A DNA stretch of 64,000 bases from Pseudomonas guariconensis (GCF_024127895.1 NZ_JAMYBK010000005.1:62001-126000), one strand, 5' to 3'; shown: positions 21,732 to 30,695, counted from the first letter of the stretch. The notes: generated by a model not told the origin, from the letters alone. Translations and numbers: made by a program.

Positions 21732-22655
21732 TCAGCTGCGCTCGGTGAGGTTCTTGCCGATCATCCGCACCAGCACGATGGCGGCGATGTTGGCGATCAG
21801 CACGGCGATCAGGCCACCGGCCGATGCCATGCCGACATCGAACTGCAGCAGTGCCTGGTTGTAGATCAGGTAGGCGAGGTTGGTGGACTCGTAGCCGGGG
21901 CCGCCGCTGGTGGTGGTGAAGATCTCGGCGAACACCGAGAGCAGGAAGATCGTCTCGATCATCACCACCACGGCGATGGGCCGCGCCAGGTGCGGCAGGG
22001 TCAGGTGCCAGAAAATGGCCAGCGGGCCGGCGCCGTCCAGGCGCGCGGCTTCCTTCTGCTCCTGATCGAGGGATTGCATGGCGGTCATCAGGATCAGGAT
22101 GGCGAACGGCAGCCACTGCCAGGAGACGATCAGGATGATCGACAGCAGTGGATAATGCGCCAGCCAGTCCACCGGCTGGGCGCCGAACAGGCGCCACACG
22201 GCGGCGAGAATGCCCGACACCGGGTGGAAGATCAGGTTCTTCCACAGCAGCGCGCTGACCGTGGGCATGATGAAGAACGGCGAGATCAGCAGCACCCGCA
22301 CCACGCCCCGGCCCCAGAATTCACCCGCCTCCAGCAACGCGGCGATGAGCACGCCGAACACCACGCTGATCGCCAGCACGCTCCCGACCAGCGTCAAGGT
22401 GTTCAGGGCGCCGGGCAAGAAGCCGGCGTCGGTGACGAAGAAGCTGAAGTTCTCCAGGCCGACGAATGCGTTCTCGCCAGGGTACAGCAGGTTGTAGCGG
22501 ATCAACGAAAAATACAGGGTCATGCCCAGGGGGACGATCATCCACAACAGCAGCAGCGCCACCGAGGGGCTGACCAGGAACCAGCCAGGGCCGACACGGC
22601 GTTTGCCGGGGCGCGTGGCGGCGAGGGTCGGGGTATCGAGGGCCGAAGTGTTCAT
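21732..22655 (-). CDS. mtlF: Polyol ABC transporter, permease (MtlF)
   Basis: This 307-residue MalF-class permease has a cytosolic N-terminal tail, six helices and the EAA loop EAARLDGAGPLAIFWHLTLPHL. The ATG at 22655 is chosen because GGAG lies 5 bases upstream; the open frame runs 14 codons further without a ribosome-binding site. It lies 78 bp after mtlE; that gap may carry an mRNA-stability element, since binding-protein genes are usually expressed above their permeases, but no strong hairpin was seen. Confidence 0.94.
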   Translation of the reverse strand: MNTSALDTPTLAATRPGKRRVGPGWFLVSPSVALLLLWMIVPLGMTLYFSLIRYNLLYPGENAFVGLENFSFFVTDAGFLPGALNTLTLVGSVLAISVVFGVLIAALLEAGEFWGRGVVRVLLISPFFIMPTVSALLWKNLIFHPVSGILAAVWRLFGAQPVDWLAHYPLLSIILIVSWQWLPFAILILMTAMQSLDQEQKEAARLDGAGPLAIFWHLTLPHLARPIAVVVMIETIFLLSVFAEIFTTTSGGPGYESTNLAYLIYNQALLQFDVGMASAGGLIAVLIANIAAIVLVRMIGKNLTERS

Positions 22656-22733
22656 GGCGACTCCGTGTGCATCGAAAGAGGGCGAGCGGCCAGCCACCGC
22701 GCCGGTAGCGGCGCGGCAACGGTCAGGGGCGGG

Positions 22734-24044
22734 TTACTTGGGATAACCGGCGCGTTTCATCTCGCGGGCGGTGGATTGCTGGGCGGCGGCGAGCACCTGG
22801 TCGACCTTCATCTGCCCGGTCAGGGCGGCGGAGAACAGCTTGCCGACCTGCGTGCCGATGGCCTGGAACTCGGGAATGGTCACGAGCTGGATACCGACAT
22901 AAGGCACCGGCTTGAGGGTGGGGTGGTTCGGGTCGACCCGTTTGAGCGACTCCAGCGTCACCTGGGCGAAGGGCGCGGCCGCCAGATAGGCATCGCTGTA
23001 GGTCGAGGCGCGGGTGCCTGGCGGCACGTTGGCCACGCCTTCCCTGTCGGCCACCAGCTTGCCGTATGCCTCGGAGGTGGCCCAGGTGCTGAAGGTCTTC
23101 GCCGCCTCCTTGGCCTTGGAACTGCTGGGAATCGCCAGCGCCCACGCATACAGCCAGGAGGCACCCTTGTCGGTCACTTCCTTCGGCGCGAAGGTGAAGC
23201 CGACCTGGTCGGCGACCTTGCTCTGGCGCTTGTCGGTGACGAACGAGCCGGCAACGCTGGCATCGACCCAGATCGCGCACTTGCCGCTGTTGAACAGCGC
23301 CAGGTTTTCGTTGAAGCCGTTGCTGGAGGCGCCGGGCGGGCCGTACTGCTTCAGGGTGTCGACGTAGAAGTTCAGGGCGTTCTTCCACTGCGCGCCGCTG
23401 AACTGCGGTTGCCACTGCTCGTCGAACCAGCGCGCGCCGAAGGCGTTGGCCACGGTGCCGACCAGGGCCATGTTCTCGCCCCAGCCGGCCTTGCCGCGCA
23501 GGCAGATGCCGTACTGGTCCTGGTCGGGGGCGTTCAGCTTGGCGGCGAACCCGGCGAGCTGGGTCCAGGTCGGCTGCTCGGGCATGTCCAGCCCGGCCTG
23601 CTGGAACAGGTCCTTGCGGTAGTAGGTGATCGAGGCTTCGGCGTAGAAGGGCAGCGCGTACAAGGTGCCTTGCACCGACAGGCCGTCGCGCACCGAGGGG
23701 AACACGTCGTCCAAGTCGTAGTCGGCGGGCAGGTTCGTCATCGGCTCCAGCCAGCCCTTGGCACCCCACAGCGCGGCTTCGTACATGCCGATGGTCAGCA
23801 CGTCGAACTGCCCACCCTGGGTGGCGATATCGGTGGTCAAGCGCTGGCGCAACACGTTCTCTTCGAGCACCACCCACTTGAGCCTGATGTCTGGATGCTG
23901 CTCCTCGAACACCTTGGACAGCCGCTGCATGCGGATCATGTCGTTGTTGTTGACCGTGGCGATGGTCAGGGTTTCGGCGGCCTGGGCGAACAGCGGCAGG
24001 CTCAGGCAGGCGGCGGCCACACAGGCCTTGATCGAGTCGTTCAT
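22734..24044 (-). CDS. mtlE: Polyol ABC transporter, periplasmic binding protein
   Basis: This 436-residue protein of the sugar-binding (MalE-like, family 1) class captures mannitol and related polyols in the periplasm. A signal peptide of about 22 residues ends FAQA. The mature protein begins ETLTIATVNNNDM, and family features such as YALPFYAEASITYYRKDLFQQAGL and AIWVDASVAGSF are clear. The ATG at 24044 has GGGAG upstream and starts the signal peptide. It is the first structural gene of the operon, 153 bp after mtlR. Confidence 0.95.
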   Translation of the reverse strand: MNDSIKACVAAACLSLPLFAQAAETLTIATVNNNDMIRMQRLSKVFEEQHPDIRLKWVVLEENVLRQRLTTDIATQGGQFDVLTIGMYEAALWGAKGWLEPMTNLPADYDLDDVFPSVRDGLSVQGTLYALPFYAEASITYYRKDLFQQAGLDMPEQPTWTQLAGFAAKLNAPDQDQYGICLRGKAGWGENMALVGTVANAFGARWFDEQWQPQFSGAQWKNALNFYVDTLKQYGPPGASSNGFNENLALFNSGKCAIWVDASVAGSFVTDKRQSKVADQVGFTFAPKEVTDKGASWLYAWALAIPSSSKAKEAAKTFSTWATSEAYGKLVADREGVANVPPGTRASTYSDAYLAAAPFAQVTLESLKRVDPNHPTLKPVPYVGIQLVTIPEFQAIGTQVGKLFSAALTGQMKVDQVLAAAQQSTAREMKRAGYPK

Positions 24045-24150
24045 CTGTGAACTCCCCTCCCGGACCGGGGGCGGTGCGGGAGACATTATTGTTTTTGTGT
24101 CGCTCGCCGCCGATTACACCGCCATGCAGCGGAGCCGACAAAGCCTCGAC

Positions 24151-24178
24151 TGCACTTTGGCTGATACTTTTTTGCACT
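24151..24178. promoter_or_regulatory. Candidate MtlR operator: TGCACT direct repeats
   Basis: In the 153-bp mtlR-mtlE gap, TGCACT occurs at 24151-24156 and again at 24173-24178, in the same orientation and 22 bp apart (two helical turns). The second is preceded by a T-run (A-run on the coding strand). AraC-type activators bind such direct repeats just upstream of the -35 region. The position, about 107-134 bp before mtlE, fits. Binding is inference. Confidence 0.45.
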
Positions 24179-24197
24179 GGGCGGCACGGGGATTCGT

Positions 24198-25103
24198 TCA
24201 GAGCCGGTTCTGCTCGGTCAGCCGCTGGGTCACCAGGCTGCGGTAGTCGGAAGGGGTCATGCCTTTGAGCTGCTGGAAGCGCCGGTTGAAGTTCGACAGG
24301 TTGCTAAAGCCCGACTCGAAGCACACTTCGGTCACCGGCAGGTCGCTCTTGGCCAGCAGTTCGCAGGACTTGCTGACCCGCAGGCGGTTGACGAACTCGA
24401 CGAAGCCGCGCCCTGCGGCCTGCTTGAAGAAGCGCGAGAAGTAGGTGGGCGTCATTCCCAGGTGTTCGGCGACCTCGCTCTGGGTGAGGTCCTGGGCGTA
24501 GTGCTGGAAGATGTAGTCCACGGCCCGGTTGATGCGCTCGACGTGGTGTTCGTCGGCCAGCTGCGAGGAGGTGACGGTGGACAGCAGTTGGTAGTCCTCG
24601 CAGGCCGCGAGCTGTTCCATGAGGATAAAAAAGTATCCCAGGCGCGTCATGCCACGGCTGTCGGCGATGCGTTGCAGCAACTGCCGGCTTTCGGCGATCA
24701 GCGCAGGGTCGCGGAATTCGATGCCGTAGCGCGCCCTGGCCAGCAGTGGCGTGAGCTGGTTCAGCTCGGAGAACACGCTGCTGCCGTCCTCGAGCACCTC
24801 GTCGGTGAAATTGACCAGCATGTCGCGCTTGCTCACCACTTCGTCGGGGGCGACCTGGCTGATCCAGTTATGCGGCAGGTTCGGGCCTGTGAGGAACAGC
24901 GTGTCGGGGGCGAAGTTGCCGATATAGTCGCCGATGAATACCTTGCCGGAGCTGGCGACGATCAGGTGCAGCTCGTATTCCTTGTGGAAGTGCCAGCGCA
25001 CCAGCGGGCTGGGAAAACCGTGCTGACGGTAGATCAGCGAGTGGCCTTCGTGGTCGTCCATCAGTTCGTAGGACGGGTCGGTGACTTTGCTGACTTTTGG
25101 CAT
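24198..25103 (-). CDS. mtlR: AraC-family activator of the mannitol operon
   Basis: MtlR is a 301-residue AraC/XylS activator. The N-terminal cupin (residues 15-110, with HFHKEYELHLIVASSGKVFIGDY) should sense the polyol. The C-terminal two helix-turn-helix units (about 195-295) include LTQSEVAEHLGMTPTYFSRFFKQAAG and the signature region VTEVCFESGFSNLSNFNRRFQQLKGMTPSDYR. It lies just upstream of mtlE in the same orientation and is the only regulator in the cluster, so it very probably activates mtlEFGKDYZ. Confidence 0.94.
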   Translation of the reverse strand: MPKVSKVTDPSYELMDDHEGHSLIYRQHGFPSPLVRWHFHKEYELHLIVASSGKVFIGDYIGNFAPDTLFLTGPNLPHNWISQVAPDEVVSKRDMLVNFTDEVLEDGSSVFSELNQLTPLLARARYGIEFRDPALIAESRQLLQRIADSRGMTRLGYFFILMEQLAACEDYQLLSTVTSSQLADEHHVERINRAVDYIFQHYAQDLTQSEVAEHLGMTPTYFSRFFKQAAGRGFVEFVNRLRVSKSCELLAKSDLPVTEVCFESGFSNLSNFNRRFQQLKGMTPSDYRSLVTQRLTEQNRL

Positions 25104-25210
25104 GGCGGTGGCGTCGACCGGGGGCGAGTGAACATCCTAGCCAAAAAATGCCGGTCAGTGCGGGCTGCATATTCGCTAGAATCCCTTATCGCCCCAGCAG
25201 ACACGACGCC

Positions 25211-25711
25211 ATGACCGCCCTACGCTACCTGCAAGCCTATCCCCCGCATCTGCAGGAACAGGTACGCCAGATGATCGCCAGCGACCGCCTGGGCGACTAT
25301 CTGCAGCAGCGTTATCCCGGCCGTCATGACGTGCAGAGCGACAAGGCGCTGTACGCCTATGCCCAGGACCTGCGCCAGGAGTACCTGCGCACCGCACCGG
25401 GCCTGGACAAGGTACTCTATGACAACCGCCTGGACCTGACCCACCGTGCCCTGGGCCTGAACACCGCGGTGTCGCGGGTCCAGGGTGGCAAGCTCAAGGC
25501 CAAGAAGGAAATCCGCATCGCCTCGTTGTTCAAGGAGGCGGCGCCGCAGTTCCTGCGCATGATCGTGGTGCATGAGCTGGCGCACCTGAAGGAGCGGGAT
25601 CACAACAAGGCGTTCTACCAGCTCTGCCAGTACATGGAACCGGATTACCATCAACTGGAGTTCGACCTGCGCGTCTACCTGACCTACCGGGAGCTGCCGG
25701 GCATTACCTGA
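25211..25711 (+). CDS. YgjP-type zinc metallopeptidase
   Basis: This 166-residue protein belongs to the YgjP/WLM-like metallopeptidase group (formerly DUF45). The zinc motif HELAH lies in VVHELAHLKERDHNKAFY (about residue 120), with the third ligand His in ERDH. The function is unknown; substrates have not been assigned for bacterial members. The ATG at 25211 is used because homology-like sequence starts at MTALRYLQ; the open frame runs back into the mtlR upstream region. The winged-helix gene follows after 12 bp. Confidence 0.85.
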   Translation: MTALRYLQAYPPHLQEQVRQMIASDRLGDYLQQRYPGRHDVQSDKALYAYAQDLRQEYLRTAPGLDKVLYDNRLDLTHRALGLNTAVSRVQGGKLKAKKEIRIASLFKEAAPQFLRMIVVHELAHLKERDHNKAFYQLCQYMEPDYHQLEFDLRVYLTYRELPGIT

Positions 25712-25723
25712 GGAACGAGCAGC

Positions 25724-26020
25724 ATGGATGTAAGCAAGACCAAGAGCAGTTTCTACCGCCGCCTGTACGTGGCCTGGCTGATCGACAGCCAGACCGCCAC
25801 CAGCGTGCCGGCGCTGATGGAGGCCACCGGCATGCCCAGGCGCACCGCTCAGGACACCATCGCTGCCCTGGCCGACCTGGACATCATCTGCGAGTTCGAG
25901 CAGCAGGTGGGGGCGCGCAATCATGCCGGGCACTACCGCATCCTCGACTGGGGGGCGATCGACAAGCAGTGGATCATCCAGCACCTGCGCAGCATCCGTG
26001 AGGTGCTGGGGTACCCCTGA
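25724..26020 (+). CDS. Small winged-helix DNA-binding protein
   Basis: The 98-residue protein is a single winged helix: helices to residue 45 with PALMEATGMPRRTAQDTIAALADL as the helix-turn-helix, then a beta wing (CEFEQQVGARNHAGHYRILDWG) and a C-terminal helix. It is probably a small transcription factor of unknown target. It starts 12 bp after the metallopeptidase gene and shares its strand, so they look cotranscribed. AGGAAC precedes the ATG. Confidence 0.75.
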   Translation: MDVSKTKSSFYRRLYVAWLIDSQTATSVPALMEATGMPRRTAQDTIAALADLDIICEFEQQVGARNHAGHYRILDWGAIDKQWIIQHLRSIREVLGYP

Positions 26021-26092
26021 GCAGCAGCGCCGCTTTCCACGGCTTTTCCCGGTGGATTAGCATTGGCAACCCTTCGCTCCAGGAAACCCCAG

Positions 26093-26263
26093 ATGCCAGC
26101 ACGACGGCAGGCCACCCGCTTCAGCAACTACGCCGCCATGGCCGACGGTATCGCCACCTTGCTGTTCCCCCATGCCGAGGTGGTGGTCCACGACCTCTCG
26201 ACGCAGACGGTGGTGCACATCGCCAACAACCTCTCCAAGCGCAAGCTGGGGGCATTGCAATGA
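26093..26263 (+). pseudogene. Truncated YheO/DauR-type PAS regulator, N-terminal remnant
   Basis: The 56 codons encode only the start of a YheO-type PAS domain: FSNYAAMADGIATLLFPHAEVVVHDLS, then VVHIANNLSKRKLG. Full-length members of this family are about 210-240 residues and end in a DNA-binding helix-turn-helix. Here the frame stops right after KRKLGALQ. AGGAAA lies before the ATG, so it may still be translated. Its TGA overlaps the ATG of the downstream dehydratase gene (ATGA). In related bacteria this type of regulator commonly sits next to amino-acid dehydratase genes, so an internal deletion that removed the rest of the gene is the simplest reading. Confidence 0.65.
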
Positions 26264-27237
26264 CCGTCGACGACGCCTACCTCGATGCGCTGTACCAGGC
26301 GATCACCGAGGCGCACCGTGAAGTGCGCCCACAAGTGGCCGTGACGCCGCTCGAGCACAGCGCCCGACTTTCGGCCATGAGCGGGTGCGAGGTCTTCCTC
26401 AAGTGCGAACACCTGCAGCACACCGGCTCCTTCAAGTTTCGCGGCGCCAGCAACAAGCTGCGGCTGCTGGACGCCTCGCAGCGGCGCCTGGGCGTGATCA
26501 CCGCGTCATCGGGCAACCATGGGCAGGGGCTTGCCCTGGCGGGGCGCACGCTGGGCGTGCCGGTGACGGTCTACACCACCCGCGACGCCTCACCCTACAA
26601 GCTCGAGGCCATGCGTGCGCTGGGCGCGCAGGTGGTGAGCCTGGACATGGACCCGCTGGGCGTGGAGCTGGAGGCGGGCAGGCAAGCACGGTTGCAGGGC
26701 AAACCCTTCGTCTCGCCCTACAACGACCGCGACATCATCGCTGGGCAGGGCACCATCGGCATGGAACTGTTCGAGCAGGCGCCTGACCTTGCGGCGGTCT
26801 TCGTCGCGGTCGGGGGTGGCGGCATGATCTGCGGCATTGGCGCCGCTCTGCGGCGTCTTGCTCCGTCGGTGGAAGTGATCGGCTGCTGGCCGGCCAACGC
26901 CCCGACCCTGCAGCGCTCGCTGGAGCAAGGGCGGATCATCGAGATGGAGGAGGCGCCGACGATCTCCGACGGTACCGCCGGCGGCGTCGAGCCCGACAGC
27001 ATCACCTTCCCCCTCTGCCAGCAACTGCTGGACCGCACCGTGCTGGTCAGCGAACAGCAGATCAGGGCGGCCATGCGTGACGTTGCCGCCAGCGAACGCT
27101 GGATCATCGAGGGCGCGGCAGGTGTCGCCCTGGCGGGCATGCAGCATTTGGCGCAGGCCTATCGGGGCAGGAAGGTGGCGGTGGTGTTGTGTGGGCGCAA
27201 CATCGTGCTGGACAAGTACCTTGAGGCGATCGCATGA
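26260..27237 (+). CDS. PLP-dependent serine/threonine dehydratase
   Basis: This 325-residue fold-type II PLP enzyme deaminates L-threonine or L-serine (or a relative such as hydroxyectoine-derived amino acids, as in EutB) to a keto acid and ammonia. The PLP lysine is in TGSFKFRGASNKL (Lys59), the Asn loop in ASSGNHGQGLALA, and the phosphate-binding glycine loop in VAVGGGGMICGIG. There is no C-terminal ACT regulatory domain, so it is the catabolic type. Its ATG overlaps the stop of the truncated regulator by 4 bases (ATGA), which implies translational coupling. Confidence 0.85.
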   Translation: MTVDDAYLDALYQAITEAHREVRPQVAVTPLEHSARLSAMSGCEVFLKCEHLQHTGSFKFRGASNKLRLLDASQRRLGVITASSGNHGQGLALAGRTLGVPVTVYTTRDASPYKLEAMRALGAQVVSLDMDPLGVELEAGRQARLQGKPFVSPYNDRDIIAGQGTIGMELFEQAPDLAAVFVAVGGGGMICGIGAALRRLAPSVEVIGCWPANAPTLQRSLEQGRIIEMEEAPTISDGTAGGVEPDSITFPLCQQLLDRTVLVSEQQIRAAMRDVAASERWIIEGAAGVALAGMQHLAQAYRGRKVAVVLCGRNIVLDKYLEAIA

Positions 27238-27242
27238 AGGCC

Positions 27243-27362
27243 TGGTCAGGCCGGTAATGCTGTGCGCTTAAGCAATGGGGCCGCCTTGCGGCCCTTCGCG
27301 GGCAAGGCAGCCCCAATCGATGTCACATCAGACTTAAGTGAACAGCATTATGGTCAGGCCGG
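27243..27362. mobile_element. MITE-like element: 18-bp inverted repeats flanked by 12-bp direct repeats
   Basis: TAATGCTGTGCGCTTAAG (27255-27272) faces CTTAAGTGAACAGCATTA (27333-27350); the arms match at 16 of 18 positions. Between them GGGGCCGCCTTG and CAAGGCAGCCCC form an inner inverted repeat. The 96-bp unit is flanked on both sides by the exact 12-mer TGGTCAGGCCGG (27243-27254 and 27351-27362). This looks like a small non-autonomous insertion with a target duplication. It fills most of the 310-bp gap after the dehydratase gene (27238-27547); nothing else is seen there. Confidence 0.55.
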
Positions 27363-27547
27363 CGGTTTTTCCTCGTGTGCCTGAGCATCGCGGCAAGCCG
27401 GTATTTTCCCTGAAATCGGCTAAATTAGAGGCTAATTGACATTATTGTCGGCTGCCGATGGCGTCCACCGTTGTGTAATCTGCAAAACCTGTAGTCGTGA
27501 GGATCGCCTTCAAAGGCGTGGGTCTTCAACTGCGAAAGGACTTGAGC

Positions 27548-28285
27548 ATGCGGCCACTGCTTCACGTTCTGGGTTTGCTGGGCATGCTGTTGGCGACCTG
27601 CGCCTCGGGTTACGAGAAGCTGCGCCTGGTGGCCGACAACTGGCCGCCTTTCACGGGCAGTACGATGCCCGGTGGTGGCCTGGCCACCCATATCGTCACC
27701 ACGGCGCTGACCCGTGCCGGCTATGCCTGCGACGTCGAGGAGGTACCCTGGGCCAGGGCCCTGCTGGGTATCGGCGAGGGCCGCTACGATGTGCTGGTCA
27801 ATGCCTGGTACAACGACTCGCGGACCCTTGTCGGCCAGTTCTCCCAGCCCTACCTGAGCAACCGCATCCGCCTGCTCAGGCAGCAGGATGCGGCCTTCAG
27901 CTACAAGCAGCTGTCCGACCTCTACCCCTACGCCATTGCCGTGGTGCGCGACTATGCCTACTCGCCTGAGTTCGACAGCGATAGCCGTCTGCGCAAGGTG
28001 CCGGTGCGCGACTTCTCGTCCGCGGTGCGCATGCTGGCGGCAGGGCGGGTCGACCTGGCGGTGGAGGACGAGTACGTGGCGCGCTACCACCTGCAGCGTG
28101 AGGCACCGGCGGTGCATGATGCGGTTGCGTTCGTCGAGCCTGCGCTGGGCGAGAACAGCCTGCATATCCTGGTCAGCCTCAAGTATCCCGGGCATGCGCA
28201 GGTCGTCGAACGCTTCGAGCGGGCCATCGCAGCGATGAAAGCTGACGGCAGTTACGCCCGGTTATTGCACGAGCATGGTTTCTGA
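27548..28285 (+). CDS. Periplasmic solute-binding protein, family 3
   Basis: This 245-residue protein has a signal peptide (MRPLLHVLGLLGMLLATCASG) and the family-3 binding-protein fold: LRLVADNWPPFTG at the N terminus, EVPWARALLGIGEGRYDVLVNAWYNDSR, and a DLAVEDEYVARYHL hinge. Amino-acid transporters use such proteins, but no permease or ATPase is near, so it may be a sensor-type or orphan binding protein. The ATG at 27548 has AAAGGA 7 bases upstream. It is convergent with the YccS-like gene (15 bp gap). Confidence 0.8.
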   Translation: MRPLLHVLGLLGMLLATCASGYEKLRLVADNWPPFTGSTMPGGGLATHIVTTALTRAGYACDVEEVPWARALLGIGEGRYDVLVNAWYNDSRTLVGQFSQPYLSNRIRLLRQQDAAFSYKQLSDLYPYAIAVVRDYAYSPEFDSDSRLRKVPVRDFSSAVRMLAAGRVDLAVEDEYVARYHLQREAPAVHDAVAFVEPALGENSLHILVSLKYPGHAQVVERFERAIAAMKADGSYARLLHEHGF

Positions 28286-28300
28286 TCAGGCGTGACGGCT

Positions 28301-30484
28301 TCAGGCCGGCGCGCTTTCCTTGATCAGGTGTGCCGCCAGGGTCCGCAGCGGGCCGAGCTGGCGGCAGATCAGGGCCAATTGGGTCTGCACCAGGCGTTGG
28401 TGTTCATCCAGGTCTTCGGGCATCTGCTCCAGGGTCGCGGCCAGGGCTTCCTCGGCATCGCTGTGGATGGCGACCGGCAAACGCGCGGCGAGGCCATTGG
28501 CGATCTCGTCGAGGCTGTTGGCCAGGCCCTGGCCGGCACCGTCGATCAACTGCTCCTGGACGTCGGCCGGCAGTGCCGTGTCGCGGTGCGCGCCAAGCCC
28601 GGAGAGGTAGCTGAGCAGGGTGTGCGACAGCACCAGGAAGCGAAAGCCAACGTCCGCTTCCTTGCGAAAGTGCCCCGGCTCCATGAGCATGTTGGCCAGG
28701 GTGGTGGACAGTGCTGCATCGGCGTTGTGGGCATTGCGCCGGGCCAGGCGGTAGGCCAGGTCGTCACGCTTGCCATGGGCGTACTGCTGCATGATCTGGC
28801 GCAGGTAGACGCTGGCGCAGGCCAGGGTATTGGCCAGCACCTTGTTCAAGCGCCGGCCCTGCCAGTCGGGCAAGAACAGGAACACCGCGAGGATGGCGAT
28901 CAGGCTGCCGACCAGGGTATCGAACAGGCGCGGCAGGAACAGGCCGTAGCCGTCGCCGATCTGGTTGAAGCAGAACAGCACCATCAGGGTGATCGCCGCG
29001 GTGGCCAGGGTGTAGCGGGTGGTGCGGTTGACGAAGAACACCACCCCGGCGACCACGGCGAACATCGACTGGATGACCGGGTTGGGGAACAGGTCGAACA
29101 GCGCCCAGCCGACGGTCAGGCCGATCGCCGTGCCGAAGATCCGCTGCACCAACTTGCGCCGTGTCGCGCCATAACTGGGCTGGCAGACGAACAGGGTGGT
29201 GAGGATGATCCAGTAGCCCTGGGTCGGGTGGATCAGGTGCACCATGCCGTAGCCGACCGACAGCGCCAGAGGCAGACGCAGGGCATGGCGGAACAGCAGC
29301 GAGGTCGGGGTCAGCTGGGTACGCAGGCGGCTCCAGACATCCTTGAGGCTGCGTGGCGAACGGTCGAGCAGGCTGCTGTCGCTGGCGTCGGCCAGGCTGT
29401 CCGGGTTGCTGGCGGCGCCGAGCAGGCGGTCGAGGGTGGCCAGGTTCGCCGCCAGTGCCCGCAGCGAGCGCAGCAGGCCACGCCAGGCCGGGTTGCTCTG
29501 GATGCGCAGGTGCTCCAGGGAGGCGTCGAGGTCCTCCAGGGCTTCGGTGAAACCGGTGTCGTAGACGAACGGCTGGCGCAGGCGGATCGACTGGGCCAAC
29601 TGCTGGCAGGCCGAGCCCTGCTGGCGCAGCAGGCGCTGGCAGCGGAACATCACGTCGCTGTGGAAGAACGCCTCGGCCAGGGCGTTGTAGGGGTAGTGCG
29701 AGGCGCTGACCCGCTCATGGATATCCTGGGCCAGGAAGTACAGCTTCAGGTAACGGCTGACCTTGGCGTTCGGCTGGCTGTTGCCGACCCGGTGCAGGAT
29801 GATTTCCTTGGCCGCGTTCAGGGCTGCGACGACCTTGCCGTTCTGCTGGGCCAACTCCAGGCGCCGAGCTTCCACGTCGAGGTTGCGGATCGGTTCGAAC
29901 AGGTTGGCCTTGAGCTTGAGGTAGCGGCCCAGTTCGAGGAACAGCTTGGCCAGGCTCTGCTGCACCGGTTGGTTGGAGAACAGCGCCTGCCACAGCACCG
30001 AAAGCAGGCCATACCAGGCCGCGCCGGCCACCAGCAGCATCGGCTCGTGCCAGAAGTCGCTGACCTGGCCGCCGCGTTGGTCCACGCCGATCATGGTGTA
30101 CACCGAGAGGATCAGTGTCGCCGAGGCGATGGTGCCATAGCGCTCGCCCAGGGCGCCGAGCATGGTCAGGGCGAAGGCCGCCAGGGCCAGGGCGCCGGCG
30201 AATATCCAGGGGTAGGGGAACAGCAGCTCGACCGACAGCGCGGCGATGGCGAAGCACACCAGGGTGACGGCCAGGGCGCTGAGGCGGCCTTGCCAGCTGT
30301 CGTCGGTCTCGGCCAGGGCGCTGGCGATGATGCCGAGGAACAGCGGGATCAGCAGGCCCATCTCGTTCTGGTACCAGCACAGGGCCAGGCTGCCGGTGAG
30401 GGCGACCGTCACCCGGATGCTGTAGCTGAACTTGTCTTGGCCCCACAGGCGACGCAATGAATGGCGGAACGAGCTCGATGACAT
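28301..30484 (-). CDS. YccS-like inner-membrane protein (FUSC family)
   Basis: This 727-residue protein has two blocks of five or six hydrophobic helices (about residues 15-140 and 385-510), each followed by a large soluble region; this is the layout of YccS and FUSC-type proteins related to fusaric-acid and aromatic-acid exporters. SYSIRVTVALTGSLALCWY opens the first block and LPLALSVGYGMVHLI the second. The substrate is unknown. The ATG at 30484 begins MSSSSFRHSLRRLWG; an open frame continues upstream through the REP pair and is not credible as protein. Confidence 0.88.
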   Translation of the reverse strand: MSSSSFRHSLRRLWGQDKFSYSIRVTVALTGSLALCWYQNEMGLLIPLFLGIIASALAETDDSWQGRLSALAVTLVCFAIAALSVELLFPYPWIFAGALALAAFALTMLGALGERYGTIASATLILSVYTMIGVDQRGGQVSDFWHEPMLLVAGAAWYGLLSVLWQALFSNQPVQQSLAKLFLELGRYLKLKANLFEPIRNLDVEARRLELAQQNGKVVAALNAAKEIILHRVGNSQPNAKVSRYLKLYFLAQDIHERVSASHYPYNALAEAFFHSDVMFRCQRLLRQQGSACQQLAQSIRLRQPFVYDTGFTEALEDLDASLEHLRIQSNPAWRGLLRSLRALAANLATLDRLLGAASNPDSLADASDSSLLDRSPRSLKDVWSRLRTQLTPTSLLFRHALRLPLALSVGYGMVHLIHPTQGYWIILTTLFVCQPSYGATRRKLVQRIFGTAIGLTVGWALFDLFPNPVIQSMFAVVAGVVFFVNRTTRYTLATAAITLMVLFCFNQIGDGYGLFLPRLFDTLVGSLIAILAVFLFLPDWQGRRLNKVLANTLACASVYLRQIMQQYAHGKRDDLAYRLARRNAHNADAALSTTLANMLMEPGHFRKEADVGFRFLVLSHTLLSYLSGLGAHRDTALPADVQEQLIDGAGQGLANSLDEIANGLAARLPVAIHSDAEEALAATLEQMPEDLDEHQRLVQTQLALICRQLGPLRTLAAHLIKESAPA

Positions 30485-30536
30485 GATGGCCTTGGCGGTG
30501 ATCGATGAAGTCGCTTTCGAGGCCGTGCAGCTGGGG

Positions 30537-30630
30537 CCGCCCATCGCCGGCAAACCGGCGCCCACAGGTTGTGCAACACCGCGGACCTTGTGGGAGCCGG
30601 CTTGCCGGCGATGGGCTGCGAAGCAGCCCC
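30537..30630. repeat. Inverted REP pair upstream of the YccS-like gene
   Basis: Arms starting CCATCGCCGGCAAACCGGCG (30541) and ending GCCGGCTTGCCGGCGATGG (30614) face each other, within a frame of GGGGC (30534-30538) and GCAGCCCC (about 30623-30630). This is the CGCCGG-type REP of P. putida. It separates the YccS-like gene from the flavoprotein gene on the same strand. Confidence 0.85.
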
Positions 30631-30695
30631 ATGCAATGCCGGCTCTGCCGCACGGACCAGCAAGAAGCGTTCCGTGCTGCTGAATGGATTCTACT

